Source of the DNA: Saprospiraceae bacterium
GTDB taxonomy: Bacteria > Bacteroidota > Bacteroidia > Chitinophagales > Saprospiraceae
Direction: 5' to 3'
Length of the DNA: 45,645 nucleotides
Assembly (NCBI GenBank): GCA_020436835.1
Contig: JAGQWZ010000030.1
Coordinates: forward strand, 1-45,645
Shown here piece by piece: positions 16,685 through 25,906 of the stretch. A program made the position numbers and the translations under genes. Each line of letters begins with the position of its first letter. Positions within the stretch are counted from its first letter, which is position 1. The notes under the pieces were generated by a model, which saw only the letters and a list, made by a program, of their open reading frames with translations, did not search any database and was not told where the DNA came from.

Positions 16685-19600
16685 TTATTTGATAAACACC
16701 ATACGCCTGGTGTCCTGATACTTTGGGGTATTCAGCTGATAATAGTACACTCCACCATTGGCAAATAATTCTCCCCTGATCTCAAGTACATTTGCTCCAG
16801 CTTCAAATGGTCGATTTATCTCCAAAATAATTTTACCATTAATATCAAAGACCCTGAAGTTGGCTTCCGTCCGCTCTGGTAATGTAAATGCGACCTTCGT
16901 CTCGTTGGAAAACGGATTGGGATAATTTTGATCCAGGGAGATACCACTATTGATATCTACGCCATCCAGTTCCAGCCGGAGAGGAATATTTACATCTTTG
17001 CCAATCTCTTGTCTGTCTGGCACCCGAATATGCTTGGTATTGTGCGTTTGACTGTGCACTACTTCTGTGACCGAACCCGTCGAGTCCTGTGGTGTTTCAG
17101 TACATCCATCATTACCGACTACCACACCCACAATGTCACAGAAATCAGATGTTCCACTTGGCCAACTGATTACCCATAATCTGAGTACCTGAGTACCTAC
17201 ATGCGGACAACCTAATTGCAAACTATGGCCATCTTCGGACCAGGTATCATCATCTATCCCATCTTTCAACTCCAATCGGTACTCGATCGCAGTATCGGCA
17301 CAGGCTACCCGGCTGCTCCGGTTATATTCGTTTGCCCAGATGGTAATCATCGCCGTATCTATCAGTCCATCCTGATCCAAATCCATGGGATTTAATCTGG
17401 CGGTAAGAGAGGTAATACAGATTGCCGTGGGTTTTTTGACGGATTGAAGGATAAATTGGTATGTACAAAGACCTTCATTAGCACAATCATCCATCACCTC
17501 CACCTTCAGCTTATACTCACCGGGATCCAGATCCTTAACCAGGACGTCAAAGGATGACAATGGGGTTCCGAACCGGTCGCTTTCAAATGTTTCGACCAGG
17601 TGAGGATCATTCGCATCACTCACCTCATAAAGTGTCCAGTAGTAGGATACAATACCACATTCATCCTCAAGATTCACCGTTGCAGCAAAATCATAGTAGC
17701 AATCTCCACTTTCGATCGTACCTCCGTCTTCCACCGGTCCATTAATGGTACAAACCGGCGCCAGTGTGTCCGTAAGAAAGATATGCTGAACGCAACTATC
17801 AAATTCCAGGTCGTGATGATGGTACCAGTCTGAAAGCACCGGCTGACCCTCACACCAATCCATATAGTACCAGGTACGTACGATTTTATAACATGCTGCA
17901 TCACCGCCTACAATTTTGAAAACGCGGTCTTGGTAGTCGATCCCCACTAATCTGCAGTCGTCATCAAAACGGTATTTCATCCAACCCAGTTGATCCGGGT
18001 GAAGATCCCCTCCCACTCTGCCAGATCCATCTTCATCATATTGGATACCGCAGGAAACGATCTCTACGTCCTCCGGCACATCAAACATGTGTTTATCTAG
18101 TGTACACTCATTATAGATCCTGATTTTCTGGGTTCGGGTAATCGTATCCGGTAAGTGGGCCTCTTTCAAATCTTCCGGCACATTTTCATCGGTATAATAT
18201 GAGGCGGGACATCCTTGCCACACTTTAAATTTTCGATAGAGATATCCTTCCCCACAATGATCGATTTCGCACCAGATTTCCTGATCACACCCAATGTAAT
18301 TATTGCAGTTTGCCAGGACCAGGCCGCGGCTGAACGTGTCGGCAACCGCTGCATAACCGCAATCCCAGATCGTATCGGTCTTCCAATAATAACCCAGGTG
18401 CTCATCCAGATATCGCTTCTGCACGATATCCACTATATTACAGTAACAAGACGAATCCACAAATGGAATTTCTGTTTCCACCTTGTTGCCAGATTGATCT
18501 AAATAATTGCCGTAGGGACCCTTCCAAACTTTCTCATATTCACCAAATATAGAATCCAGGGCCCCTAAGGCAGCTTCGTCTTTTTCTTTAGCTAAGTCAA
18601 CAATGGATTCTATACTCAATGGATGTATATAACCGTCCAGTTTATACCTGGCCGTTTTATATATTTTGCAGGTAATTTCAACGTCTTCCACATCCCGGAC
18701 TACCTGAACCGGTACTTTGTCTTCGACCCAGACCTGGGTCCATGCTTTAGACCAATTACACCAATAGTCCATGACCAATAATTCAACCGTGACCGAACCA
18801 CAAGCGTCTTCACAGTCAAAAGGTACAGCATCGCTCCATCCGCCACCGATTCTTTTGTAAGTCTGTATCAGCCGGTTATCGACTTTAAAATCTTCCGTTG
18901 AATCGATTTCTTCACCTTCATCGTATGGATCAGGATGTAAAGCGACAGGCAAAAGATGGTCCATGACGGAAGGCAGACAGTCCTCGATCCACGCTTCTAT
19001 CTGTTCTATTTTAATATCATAAGGATGCGTTTTGCACCGATATGAAGCCTGTCTTATCAGGTCATATATCCAGGCATTGTATACGATATTGGCACAGGGT
19101 CTTCCATCTTCTCTAAGCCATTCTAGCACTTTTTCGTAGTGCGCTTCCACCGGCTCGAGGTCTTTATCTTTTTCCAGTTCAGGGATCCACAATGTGTCAT
19201 GATGTGCCGTCACACAAACCGTATCCAGGTCATCACAGAGGTTTACACAGGATTCAAACCAGTCGGTCCTCCTTGCCAGAATGAAATTTACATCGCAATT
19301 GTCAAAGCTTCCTTCATCGAAGTTTTTCGCATCGACCCAAACCTTCTTCTCAGACAGACTTACCGTAAGCCCTTTGTCTACCACAGCAGTAGGTTTCACC
19401 CGGTCTTTCACCAGAATATAACAAGTATCAACAACCGTATTATGACAGCTGTCCTGTGCTTCATATATTATTATGTAAGGTTCAGGCCGGTGCGGCAGTG
19501 GTGCTCTTTCGTGCGACTCAAAGCAATCATTTTGAGGGTTGTATGTCATCACGTAAGTTCCTATATCCGGAATTCTGGCCTTCACTTGTTTTACCCCGGC

Positions 19601-21118
19601 CCAGTCATCCGTGACCACCACCGGCGGCACATAGCTATGGGCCGTACAGTTATGATCGGAGGTGGTAACCACCGGTAATGGCTTAATGGTCGTGGTGGCA
19701 GCTCCTAACAGCCCATCTGTCGACTGTTGAGAGAAGCAGAAGAGGTCTCCGGCTCTCAATTCCAGGATCTTGTAACCGTTCTGATAAACCGGCCCTCCGG
19801 TAGAATCTGGAATTCCTTCGGTCAGAAGGAAAAAGTCTCCATTCAAATAGTATCCGAACGGATCATACATTGCATCGGAATTCAATGATCGATATTCCCA
19901 GGTAAAGGAAAGCACGGTGTCTTTTACCGGTTGAATACAGTAGTTCGTAGAACCGGCTATTCCATTATTATTTCCAATCAGGCTAATTTTGTACGGAGCC
20001 CAGGTCGTATCCACATACCCGTCTCCATCAATCACCATATCCCAATCATGATAGTCAAAAACCCCGGAAAAGAGAATCGGGTATTTGCAGTGCAGATCGG
20101 GAGGCAATGTGTCCAGATCGACTAGCCAGAATTCACAGCGCCAGTAGCCTGGTGCAATATTTTCGGCGATATTTGGGGGCGTCCCTGCAGGTGCTGGTAC
20201 TACACAAGCCAGCTGAGCTGCACCATAGCAGGATTGCTTTATGTCTATCGAAATTTTGTATTGTTTAGAACAATCCACTTCAAAGATTTCCCAATCTACA
20301 TGAGTGTTGAAGGCACATAATTCGTTAAGATGTTTGGATGAAAACTCGAGCAGACCATCCTTATCCAGATCGGTGACGCTTAGCAAAGGCAAATCAATAC
20401 AGGTAGTGGGATCGAGCGGATTTTCCGGAATAGAGATCACTGGTCCTGTGAAATTAGAGAGGTCATTGCAATAAATGGAATCCTTATCAACACAATAGAT
20501 GTTCTCCATGGTGATTTCAGGAAGGTAAAAAACCACAATTGTGTCAAATCCCACTCCGCGTATACCATCCTTTCCAATCGCTTCCCATTCTCGCAGGATG
20601 ACCTTCACAGTATCCTGAAGTCCTGGCATGCACTGGTAAGGAATAAGCCAGTCAGTCACGTGTCTCGCTGTAGTTACACCGCCACAGGCATCGATGACTG
20701 TTGGGGTAGTCAACGGCTGTTGAACCAGGGTATCAAAACAATAGACATCGAAAACACGGCCAGGTATTACCGGTCCAAAGACTTTCTTGACAGAAAGGTT
20801 CGACCAGCATGCCCCAAGATCATTCGCCACATTCACTTTCAGCGTTTTCCCCACATAAATACAGGCAGGGACCATAATCGGGTCTGTCGTAGCCACTTGT
20901 ACCGGACCAAATAACGTCTCGCCCAACTCACCGGTAATGGTTATCCGCACAGAATCAATTCCTGCCGCGATATTGGTAATAAAATCAACGGGAGAGACTG
21001 TAATCATCCCGAATTCGTCCACACTCGCATTCACATCCCGGCAGTTTGGAACTCCCTGAGCGAAGATGCCTTGCAGGATGGTGAAAAGCAAAATGGCTGT
21101 AAAAGTGAACCTAAGCAT
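16685..21118 (-). CDS. large cysteine-rich T9SS-secreted surface protein
   Basis: 1477 residues. A signal peptide (1-20, cut after QGIFAQ) is followed by a very long cysteine- and Trp/Asp-rich region with HYR-like and PKD-like segments, for example DNCDVNFILARR and LEDECGIVSYYWTLYE. Residues ~1395-1477 form a type A T9SS sorting domain: the hallmark LDQNYPNPFSNETKVAFTLP, an FDINGKII strand and a final GVYYYQL with a basic end. The protein should cross the outer membrane by the type IX system and be anchored or released at the surface. No enzyme domain is visible; adhesion or matrix roles are typical guesses. It has its own -7 box (21150-21157) and a terminator, so it is a single-gene unit. 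Confidence 0.85.
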   Translation of the reverse strand: MLRFTFTAILLFTILQGIFAQGVPNCRDVNASVDEFGMITVSPVDFITNIAAGIDSVRITITGELGETLFGPVQVATTDPIMVPACIYVGKTLKVNVANDLGACWSNLSVKKVFGPVIPGRVFDVYCFDTLVQQPLTTPTVIDACGGVTTARHVTDWLIPYQCMPGLQDTVKVILREWEAIGKDGIRGVGFDTIVVFYLPEITMENIYCVDKDSIYCNDLSNFTGPVISIPENPLDPTTCIDLPLLSVTDLDKDGLLEFSSKHLNELCAFNTHVDWEIFEVDCSKQYKISIDIKQSCYGAAQLACVVPAPAGTPPNIAENIAPGYWRCEFWLVDLDTLPPDLHCKYPILFSGVFDYHDWDMVIDGDGYVDTTWAPYKISLIGNNNGIAGSTNYCIQPVKDTVLSFTWEYRSLNSDAMYDPFGYYLNGDFFLLTEGIPDSTGGPVYQNGYKILELRAGDLFCFSQQSTDGLLGAATTTIKPLPVVTTSDHNCTAHSYVPPVVVTDDWAGVKQVKARIPDIGTYVMTYNPQNDCFESHERAPLPHRPEPYIIIYEAQDSCHNTVVDTCYILVKDRVKPTAVVDKGLTVSLSEKKVWVDAKNFDEGSFDNCDVNFILARRTDWFESCVNLCDDLDTVCVTAHHDTLWIPELEKDKDLEPVEAHYEKVLEWLREDGRPCANIVYNAWIYDLIRQASYRCKTHPYDIKIEQIEAWIEDCLPSVMDHLLPVALHPDPYDEGEEIDSTEDFKVDNRLIQTYKRIGGGWSDAVPFDCEDACGSVTVELLVMDYWCNWSKAWTQVWVEDKVPVQVVRDVEDVEITCKIYKTARYKLDGYIHPLSIESIVDLAKEKDEAALGALDSIFGEYEKVWKGPYGNYLDQSGNKVETEIPFVDSSCYCNIVDIVQKRYLDEHLGYYWKTDTIWDCGYAAVADTFSRGLVLANCNNYIGCDQEIWCEIDHCGEGYLYRKFKVWQGCPASYYTDENVPEDLKEAHLPDTITRTQKIRIYNECTLDKHMFDVPEDVEIVSCGIQYDEDGSGRVGGDLHPDQLGWMKYRFDDDCRLVGIDYQDRVFKIVGGDAACYKIVRTWYYMDWCEGQPVLSDWYHHHDLEFDSCVQHIFLTDTLAPVCTINGPVEDGGTIESGDCYYDFAATVNLEDECGIVSYYWTLYEVSDANDPHLVETFESDRFGTPLSSFDVLVKDLDPGEYKLKVEVMDDCANEGLCTYQFILQSVKKPTAICITSLTARLNPMDLDQDGLIDTAMITIWANEYNRSSRVACADTAIEYRLELKDGIDDDTWSEDGHSLQLGCPHVGTQVLRLWVISWPSGTSDFCDIVGVVVGNDGCTETPQDSTGSVTEVVHSQTHNTKHIRVPDRQEIGKDVNIPLRLELDGVDINSGISLDQNYPNPFSNETKVAFTLPERTEANFRVFDINGKIILEINRPFEAGANVLEIRGELFANGGVYYYQLNTPKYQDTRRMVFIK

Positions 21119-21149
21119 AGCGTTACATTTTAATCGAACATATTACGAT

Positions 21150-21157
21150 CAAAAATA
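21150..21157 (-). promoter_or_regulatory. -7 box of the 1477-residue protein gene
   Basis: TATTTTTG on the minus strand matches TAnnTTTG and lies 31 bases before the ATG at 21118, giving a leader of about 25 bases. No -33 match was found at normal spacing. Confidence 0.45.
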
Positions 21158-21270
21158 ATACCAAAGTAGCTTCACATTAAAAATAATTAGAATCTATAGT
21201 AGGCTGTTTGTCAGAAATAAACACCCTTCGAGAGCATTGATAGCGGAAAAACGGCATGGTCATTTGATCC

Positions 21271-21429
21271 CTATGGACCGGGTGATCCGGTAGGGAAAAT
21301 TCCTGGCCCAACCCGATCAACAGGCGGTTTCAGTGCTAAAATTTCCCAAAAAGATCCGCTATCCAGCTCAACCATATATAAATCATCGAAGTCATTCGTT
21401 ATTCTTGCAGTAAAATTCACGTTATAGCC
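21271..21429 (-). pseudogene. 52-codon open frame, possible gene remnant in the 21119-21443 gap
   Basis: A minus-strand frame open from 21429 to a TAG at 21271 with a GTG at 21420. It has coding-like codon pattern and composition (VNFTARITNDFDDLYMVELD, then SGSFWEILALKPPVDRVGPG). No ATG and no recognised family. Either a decayed gene end or chance; the rest of this 325-base gap holds only the -7 box of the large secreted protein. Confidence 0.22.
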
Positions 21430-21443
21430 TTAATTTAATTTCC

Positions 21444-21794
21444 ATGCAAAAATCACTTCTGCTTTTAAGTGCGCTGCTAATCTTTGTTGTATTCTCCTGT
21501 TCAAAAGACGGAGACGATGATCCCATTGATGAAAATGTGGATTGCAGCACCCTTGATGTCACTTACACTGATGAAATCAAAGGAATCATCGATGCAAACT
21601 GTGCCCTTCCGGCCTGTCATGGCGGAAATGCCACGTTGCCCGATTTCACCAATTATGACAATGTATTTGCGCGAAGATCACTAATCCAATCAAGGGTGGT
21701 ATCACGGAGCATGCCGCCGGCCGGGAGTCCGGATCTTTCTTCAGAGCACATTGAAATCATAAACTGCTGGGTCCAAAATGGAGCCCCGGAGTAA
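21444..21794 (+). CDS. small lipoprotein with cytochrome-c-like heme motif CX4CH
   Basis: A 116-residue protein. Residues 1-19 form a lipoprotein signal ending FSC (Cys19). The mature part carries CALPACH (Cys53, Cys58, His59) preceded by IIDANC, and later RSMPPAG with Met90, which together look like a mini class I cytochrome c: two thioether cysteines, proximal His and distal Met. The spacing is four residues instead of the usual two. Bacteroidota have many short lipoproteins of this kind (CxxxxCH with a following MPP), often annotated as cytochrome c or as hypothetical. A periplasm-facing electron-carrier role is inferred. The partner is unknown and the gene is monocistronic. Confidence 0.65.
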   Translation: MQKSLLLLSALLIFVVFSCSKDGDDDPIDENVDCSTLDVTYTDEIKGIIDANCALPACHGGNATLPDFTNYDNVFARRSLIQSRVVSRSMPPAGSPDLSSEHIEIINCWVQNGAPE

Positions 21795-21817
21795 AACTTG
21801 ATTCGAAGAACAGGTTT

Positions 21818-24103
21818 CTATTTGCTCATAGAATATGGGGTAGACGTCGTCCCTATGCCCCGCTTAAAGTTGGGTTGATCGCTCATACTTATCTCGATCT
21901 GACCGCCGGCCTGAAGATCCTGGTGGGTAAAATAAGTTTGCTGATAAGGAGAACCATTTAAGATGACGTCATCAATGAAAGGTGCTCCGGGTCCGTTGTC
22001 ATTGGCAGTGATCTTAAGGGAGGCGCCATTTTCAAATTTAATTTCGGCTTCATCAAAAAGGGGACTTCCGATCACATACTCATTCGTACCGGGACAAACA
22101 GGATAGAATCCCAAGGCGCTGAAGACATACCAGGCAGAAGTCTGGCCGTTATCTTCGTCGCCGCAGTAGCCATCCGGTCCGGAGTGATAGAGTCTCGATA
22201 GGATCTGACGAATGTATTTTTGGGATTTCCAGGGTTGACCGGCATAGTTATAGAGGTAGGCCATATGTTGTATGGGCTGATTACCGTGGGCATATTGGCC
22301 CATCCCCATTATTTGCATTTCCCTTATTTCATGAATGACAAATCCGTAGTAAGATTCATCGTATTTAGGTGGTAAAAGAAATACAGAATCCAATTTCTGA
22401 CAAAAGGCTTCCTTACCCCCCATCAAATCTATTAAACCCTGTATATCGTGAAAGACCGACCATGAATAGTGCCAGCTATTACCTTCTGTAAAAGCATCTC
22501 CCCATTTGAAGGGATTAAAATTATCTTCAAACTCTCCGTTCTTATTTTTACCGCGCATTAAATTGCTTTCCGGGTCGAAAAGCATCCGGTAGTTCTCGGA
22601 TCTCTGTCTGAACAGATCAATTTCCTCCTTTGGCCGGTTTAAAGCTTCTGCCAACCGGTAGATAGTGAAATCAGCATAAGCGTATTCCAAGGATCTTGCC
22701 GCATTTTCCCTCACATTGACATCATATGGCACATATCCCAGCTCGTTGTAGTATTCTGCTCCCAGCCTACCCACCGAACTCACCGGGCCCGCTCCCCTGG
22801 TATTCTTGAGAATCGCCTCATACAATGTTGCGATATCATACCCACGGATCCCCTTAAGATAAGAATCAGCAATAATTGAAGCTGAATTCGAACCGATCAT
22901 GCAATCACGGTGACCGGGACTTGCCCATTCGGGAAGCCACCCACTTTCCTTATAGGTATTCACCAGGCCCTGCATTATCTCTGCATTGAGGCTTGGATAC
23001 ATCAGGGTAAAAAATGGGAATACCGCTCGAAATGTATCCCAAAAACCATTGTCGGTAAACATGACACCGGGTAGCACTTCTCCATTGTAGGGACTGTAGT
23101 GCATAGTGTCTCCCTCTGCGCTTATCTCGTAAAACTTCCTCGGAAAGAGAAGTAATCGATACAGGCACGAATAAAACGTGCGAAGATTATCCGGATTCGC
23201 GGATTTGACCCGGATTCGTCCCAGGTGGTGATTCCACTCGTTCTCCGCCTGCAATTTCGATTTTTCGAATGACGCTTCAAGTTCGCGCTCGAGATTTAAT
23301 TGCGCCTGATCCGGACTGATAAATGAGGAGGCGACTTTCACCTGCACCTTTTCGTCTTTGTTTGTTTTGAAGCCGATTACAGCCCCTACATGATTTCCTT
23401 CGTTTTTAATTTTGTCCGTCAAGATGGAATCAGAAAAGGTACGGATGATCTCGAATTCCTTATCAAACTCGAGAACAAAATAATTGTGAAAATTATCCGG
23501 CACACCACCATGGTTATTCCGGCAGTAACCAATGATCTTTTTATCCTCCGCAATTACTTCCACCATCGAACCCATATCAAAAGCATCCAACACGATATAG
23601 GCTGAGTCTGTCCGGGGAAACGTAATTTGAAAATGAGCTGCCCGCTCCGAGGGAGTGAATTCTACTTTGGTGTTATAGTCGGCGAGATAGACACTGTAAT
23701 AGTGTGGCAGGGAAATCTCCGTTTTATGGCTGAACCAGGATTTACGGTCATCCTCTTTAAACTTCAAAGCGCCCGTCACCGGCATGATGGAAAAAGCGGC
23801 ATAATCGTTAATCCAGGGGCTGGGTTGGTGCGTTTGTTTAAAGCCCCTGATATGATATGCATCGTAAGCATACATCCATCCATCACCCATTTTGGCAGTC
23901 TGGGGAGACCAGAAATTCATTCCCCAGGGCAATGCCACCGCCGGATAGGTATTTCCATTTGACAGACTAAATTCTGAATCTGTGCCCATAAGCGGATTGA
24001 CATATTGTACCAGGTCATTTTGTGCCTGAGTCAAAAGACCGGTGCAAAGAAAGAAAGCAAAGCCATATCTTTGCCAAAACCGTAAAACAATCATCCGCTT
24101 CAT
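21818..24103 (-). CDS. GH92-family glycosidase, variant lacking the general-acid Glu
   Basis: 761 residues with a signal peptide (MKRMIVLRFWQRYGFAFFLC, cut near TQAQ). GH92 features in order: YVNPLMGT at the mature N-terminus, a beta-sandwich domain to ~270, then the helical catalytic domain with GYVPYDV, YLYNYAGQPWKSQ, and GDEDNGQTSAWYVFSALGFY (the general-base Asp region). Family enzymes remove alpha-linked mannose using calcium. The general-acid motif, normally GNEP, reads GNQP here: Gln609 (codon 22277-22279). In GH92 that change is known from enzymes acting on mannose-1-phosphate diesters. The frame extends to 24283 but would overlap the divergent OsmC gene; a -7 box at 24128-24135 fixes the start at 24103. 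Confidence 0.9.
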   Translation of the reverse strand: MKRMIVLRFWQRYGFAFFLCTGLLTQAQNDLVQYVNPLMGTDSEFSLSNGNTYPAVALPWGMNFWSPQTAKMGDGWMYAYDAYHIRGFKQTHQPSPWINDYAAFSIMPVTGALKFKEDDRKSWFSHKTEISLPHYYSVYLADYNTKVEFTPSERAAHFQITFPRTDSAYIVLDAFDMGSMVEVIAEDKKIIGYCRNNHGGVPDNFHNYFVLEFDKEFEIIRTFSDSILTDKIKNEGNHVGAVIGFKTNKDEKVQVKVASSFISPDQAQLNLERELEASFEKSKLQAENEWNHHLGRIRVKSANPDNLRTFYSCLYRLLLFPRKFYEISAEGDTMHYSPYNGEVLPGVMFTDNGFWDTFRAVFPFFTLMYPSLNAEIMQGLVNTYKESGWLPEWASPGHRDCMIGSNSASIIADSYLKGIRGYDIATLYEAILKNTRGAGPVSSVGRLGAEYYNELGYVPYDVNVRENAARSLEYAYADFTIYRLAEALNRPKEEIDLFRQRSENYRMLFDPESNLMRGKNKNGEFEDNFNPFKWGDAFTEGNSWHYSWSVFHDIQGLIDLMGGKEAFCQKLDSVFLLPPKYDESYYGFVIHEIREMQIMGMGQYAHGNQPIQHMAYLYNYAGQPWKSQKYIRQILSRLYHSGPDGYCGDEDNGQTSAWYVFSALGFYPVCPGTNEYVIGSPLFDEAEIKFENGASLKITANDNGPGAPFIDDVILNGSPYQQTYFTHQDLQAGGQIEISMSDQPNFKRGIGTTSTPYSMSK

Positions 24104-24127
24104 TTTGTCTTTTACTTTGAGATGAAA

Positions 24128-24135
24128 CAAAGATA
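24128..24135 (-). promoter_or_regulatory. -7 box of the GH92 gene
   Basis: TATCTTTG on the minus strand, exact TAnnTTTG match, 25 bases before ATG 24103. It rules out the longer upstream start of the same frame. Confidence 0.5.
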
Positions 24136-24193
24136 TAAATACCGAAATGGTAAATTGAAAATCAATTAATAACAAAATTCTGAAACGAATACT

Positions 24194-24625
24194 ATGAGAA
24201 GAACAGCAACTGCGATCTGGGAAGGATCCGGAAAAGATGGCAAAGGCACCCTTACTACACAAAGTGGCGCTTTCGATCAGCAACCCTACTCTTTCAAGAC
24301 CCGATTTGAAAATGAAGATGGCAAAGCGGGTACAAACCCGGAAGAATTAGTAGCAGCAGCACACGCAGGCTGTTTTGCGATGGCGCTGAGTTTCCAGCTG
24401 CAGAATAATGGTTTTACTGCCGATCGTCTGACCACCAACGCCGTCTTATCCGGATCAAAAGATGAGATCGGATTTAAGGTTGATAAAATCGTTTTGAACC
24501 TGGATGCAAAAGTACCCGGTATATCGGCCGATCAATTTTCAACTCTGGCTGGAAATGCCAAGAAAAATTGTCCAATATCGAGACTCCTAAATTGTGAAAT
24601 TGAAATGAATGCCAATCTGATTTAG
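24194..24625 (+). CDS. OsmC-family peroxiredoxin
   Basis: A 143-residue cytosolic protein of the OsmC/Ohr fold. The peroxidatic Cys60 lies in AAHAGCFAMAL, the resolving Cys126 in NCPISRLL, and the conserved Glu pair is in TNPEELVAA. Full length for the OsmC subgroup. The enzyme reduces organic hydroperoxides with thiol or lipoyl reductants. It is transcribed divergently from the GH92 gene with 90 bases between the starts. No redox regulator such as OhrR lies next to it, so its control cannot be read from context. Confidence 0.93.
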   Translation: MRRTATAIWEGSGKDGKGTLTTQSGAFDQQPYSFKTRFENEDGKAGTNPEELVAAAHAGCFAMALSFQLQNNGFTADRLTTNAVLSGSKDEIGFKVDKIVLNLDAKVPGISADQFSTLAGNAKKNCPISRLLNCEIEMNANLI

Positions 24626-24647
24626 GCAATTATTTTAGGACGGGGCT

Positions 24648-24802
24648 AGTGTATCAAAAATCGTACTGAAAAAAAGTCTTGCGGGTTGTTATATGACTAT
24701 GGTAAAATGACTTCTATAATCCATACTAAATACGCCCAATTATTTTTGACTCCTTAACCTCACACCAGGTGAGGAGGTGCCAGGCATGGGTTTTGATACA
24801 CT
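24648..24802. repeat. 155-bp segment bounded by 12-bp perfect inverted repeats
   Basis: AGTGTATCAAAA (24648-24659) and TTTTGATACACT (24791-24802) are perfect inverted repeats framing nearly the whole gap between the convergent OsmC and gldC genes. Inside are a hairpin CCTCAC/GTGAGG (24758-24774) and a GAGGTGCCAGG core (24774-24784) that recurs inverted at 42155-42165 in another convergent gap. No target duplication is obvious. It could be a MITE-like or REP-like element; chance pairing of 12 bases somewhere in the window is not negligible. Confidence 0.4.
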
Positions 24803-24806
24803 CCCT

Positions 24807-25145
24807 TCATTCCTTTTCTTTCCGGATAATTTCTGTTTGTTCACCAAAATACTGAACAAACTGTTGCATTTCCCTGGCCAATTTCTGATTGCTGGTTGCC
24901 CGAAAATAGGTATCTACCATGGACCGAAGTGTCTGGTAGAAAAAACGATCCATTTCAACTACCTGCATGTCTTTGGTCCATAGATCAATTTTAAGCGTTT
25001 CCCGGCTATTCCGGTCGAAAAAAGATAGAAGCATAGCTTTGGCACTTTCATTTAACTGATTTTGATCGGGTGCAGACCAGGTTATTTCCTCAGGCACTTT
25101 GTGGTCATCCAAAGTAACCTCAACATTAATTTTTGATTTCTTCAT
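24807..25145 (-). CDS. gldC: gliding motility protein GldC
   Basis: A 112-residue soluble protein matching GldC over its full length: an N-terminal KKSKINVEVTLDDHKVPEEI, a WSAP...LNESAKAMLLSFFD helix and the LKIDLWTKDMQVVEMDRFFY core. GldC is needed for efficient gliding in flavobacteria and is found wherever the Gld/T9SS machinery occurs, though its biochemical role is unknown. It fits the T9SS cargo proteins in this window. It lies 44 bases downstream of the SDR-like gene on the same strand and probably shares the transcript that starts at the Lrp/AsnC gene; no other gld gene is nearby. Confidence 0.9.
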   Translation of the reverse strand: MKKSKINVEVTLDDHKVPEEITWSAPDQNQLNESAKAMLLSFFDRNSRETLKIDLWTKDMQVVEMDRFFYQTLRSMVDTYFRATSNQKLAREMQQFVQYFGEQTEIIRKEKE

Positions 25146-25189
25146 TTTATTTACTCAACTGATATTTTCTATTCAGTACCAGAAAATCA

Positions 25190-25906
25190 CTATTTACGAT
25201 CTTCTTTTCGAATATCTCTATTTTCCATTTTCCCATCAGCGTAGTCCTGCAACCAGGCTGAAGAATAAAAATGCACGCCACTTTCCAGTTTTTGCGCGGC
25301 ATAGATCATTGCCCGGGCCACCACTTCTGCCTCAATAGGTTTATTTTTTTTCAACCAGTCACCGGTCACTGAATTTATTTTATCACCAATTTTTTCTGCC
25401 CATTCCTGACCCCATTTTTGATTTAAGGACTCTCCCAGCAATAAACTGGGTTTAAAAACATGGGTGCTCCAGAAACCGGTCTGGATGACAAATTCTTCGA
25501 TCAATCCCCGTGTGCGGTTGACCGGCATCAGGGCGTCAGAAGAAGTCCTTTTGTTTGACAACAACATGACTTGTCCAATTTTACTTTCGTAGGCCCTTTT
25601 AATCATTTTCGGTAGGAAGCGATATTGTTTTTCCGGAATTGAATACTTGCCTCCGGAATTGAAAAAAGAAGCATCATAGCAAATGAAAAGGTCATTAGCT
25701 TTAAATTTTTCGAAACGGATATGCTCTATATCGGAATAAAATGATTTGACTTTTGGCAATTCGATTTTCTTCTTCTGCATAACCACTGCGTAGATAGTAC
25801 CATAAGCCCGGTGAGCGCTTAATTGTTGTATGAGGTTTTCTCCAACATACCCCTCACAACCAATTACAATGGCTCCTTTCCGATCCTGGCTAATTTCTGC
25901 GGTCAC
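25190..25906 (-). CDS. atypical SDR/NAD(P)-binding epimerase-like protein
   Basis: A 238-residue Rossmann-fold protein. The nucleotide loop reads GCEGYVGENL (residues 16-25), in place of GxxGxxG. Later segments (QVMLLSNKRTSSDALMPVNRTRGLIEEFV, and THVFKPSLLLGES) follow the layout of the HTATIP2/TIP30-like atypical SDRs, where the YxxxK catalytic pair is degenerate; here Asn/Arg replace the Tyr. It may therefore bind NADP(H) without reductase activity. The start overlaps the TraB-family stop by four bases (ATGA-type coupling), and gldC follows. Confidence 0.7.
   Translation of the reverse strand: MTAEISQDRKGAIVIGCEGYVGENLIQQLSAHRAYGTIYAVVMQKKKIELPKVKSFYSDIEHIRFEKFKANDLFICYDASFFNSGGKYSIPEKQYRFLPKMIKRAYESKIGQVMLLSNKRTSSDALMPVNRTRGLIEEFVIQTGFWSTHVFKPSLLLGESLNQKWGQEWAEKIGDKINSVTGDWLKKNKPIEAEVVARAMIYAAQKLESGVHFYSSAWLQDYADGKMENRDIRKEDRK

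Noticed and set aside
19139..19678. 179-codon plus-strand frame
   Set aside because: Lies wholly inside the 1477-residue T9SS protein gene on the other strand; no protein-like motif and a shadow of its codon bias.
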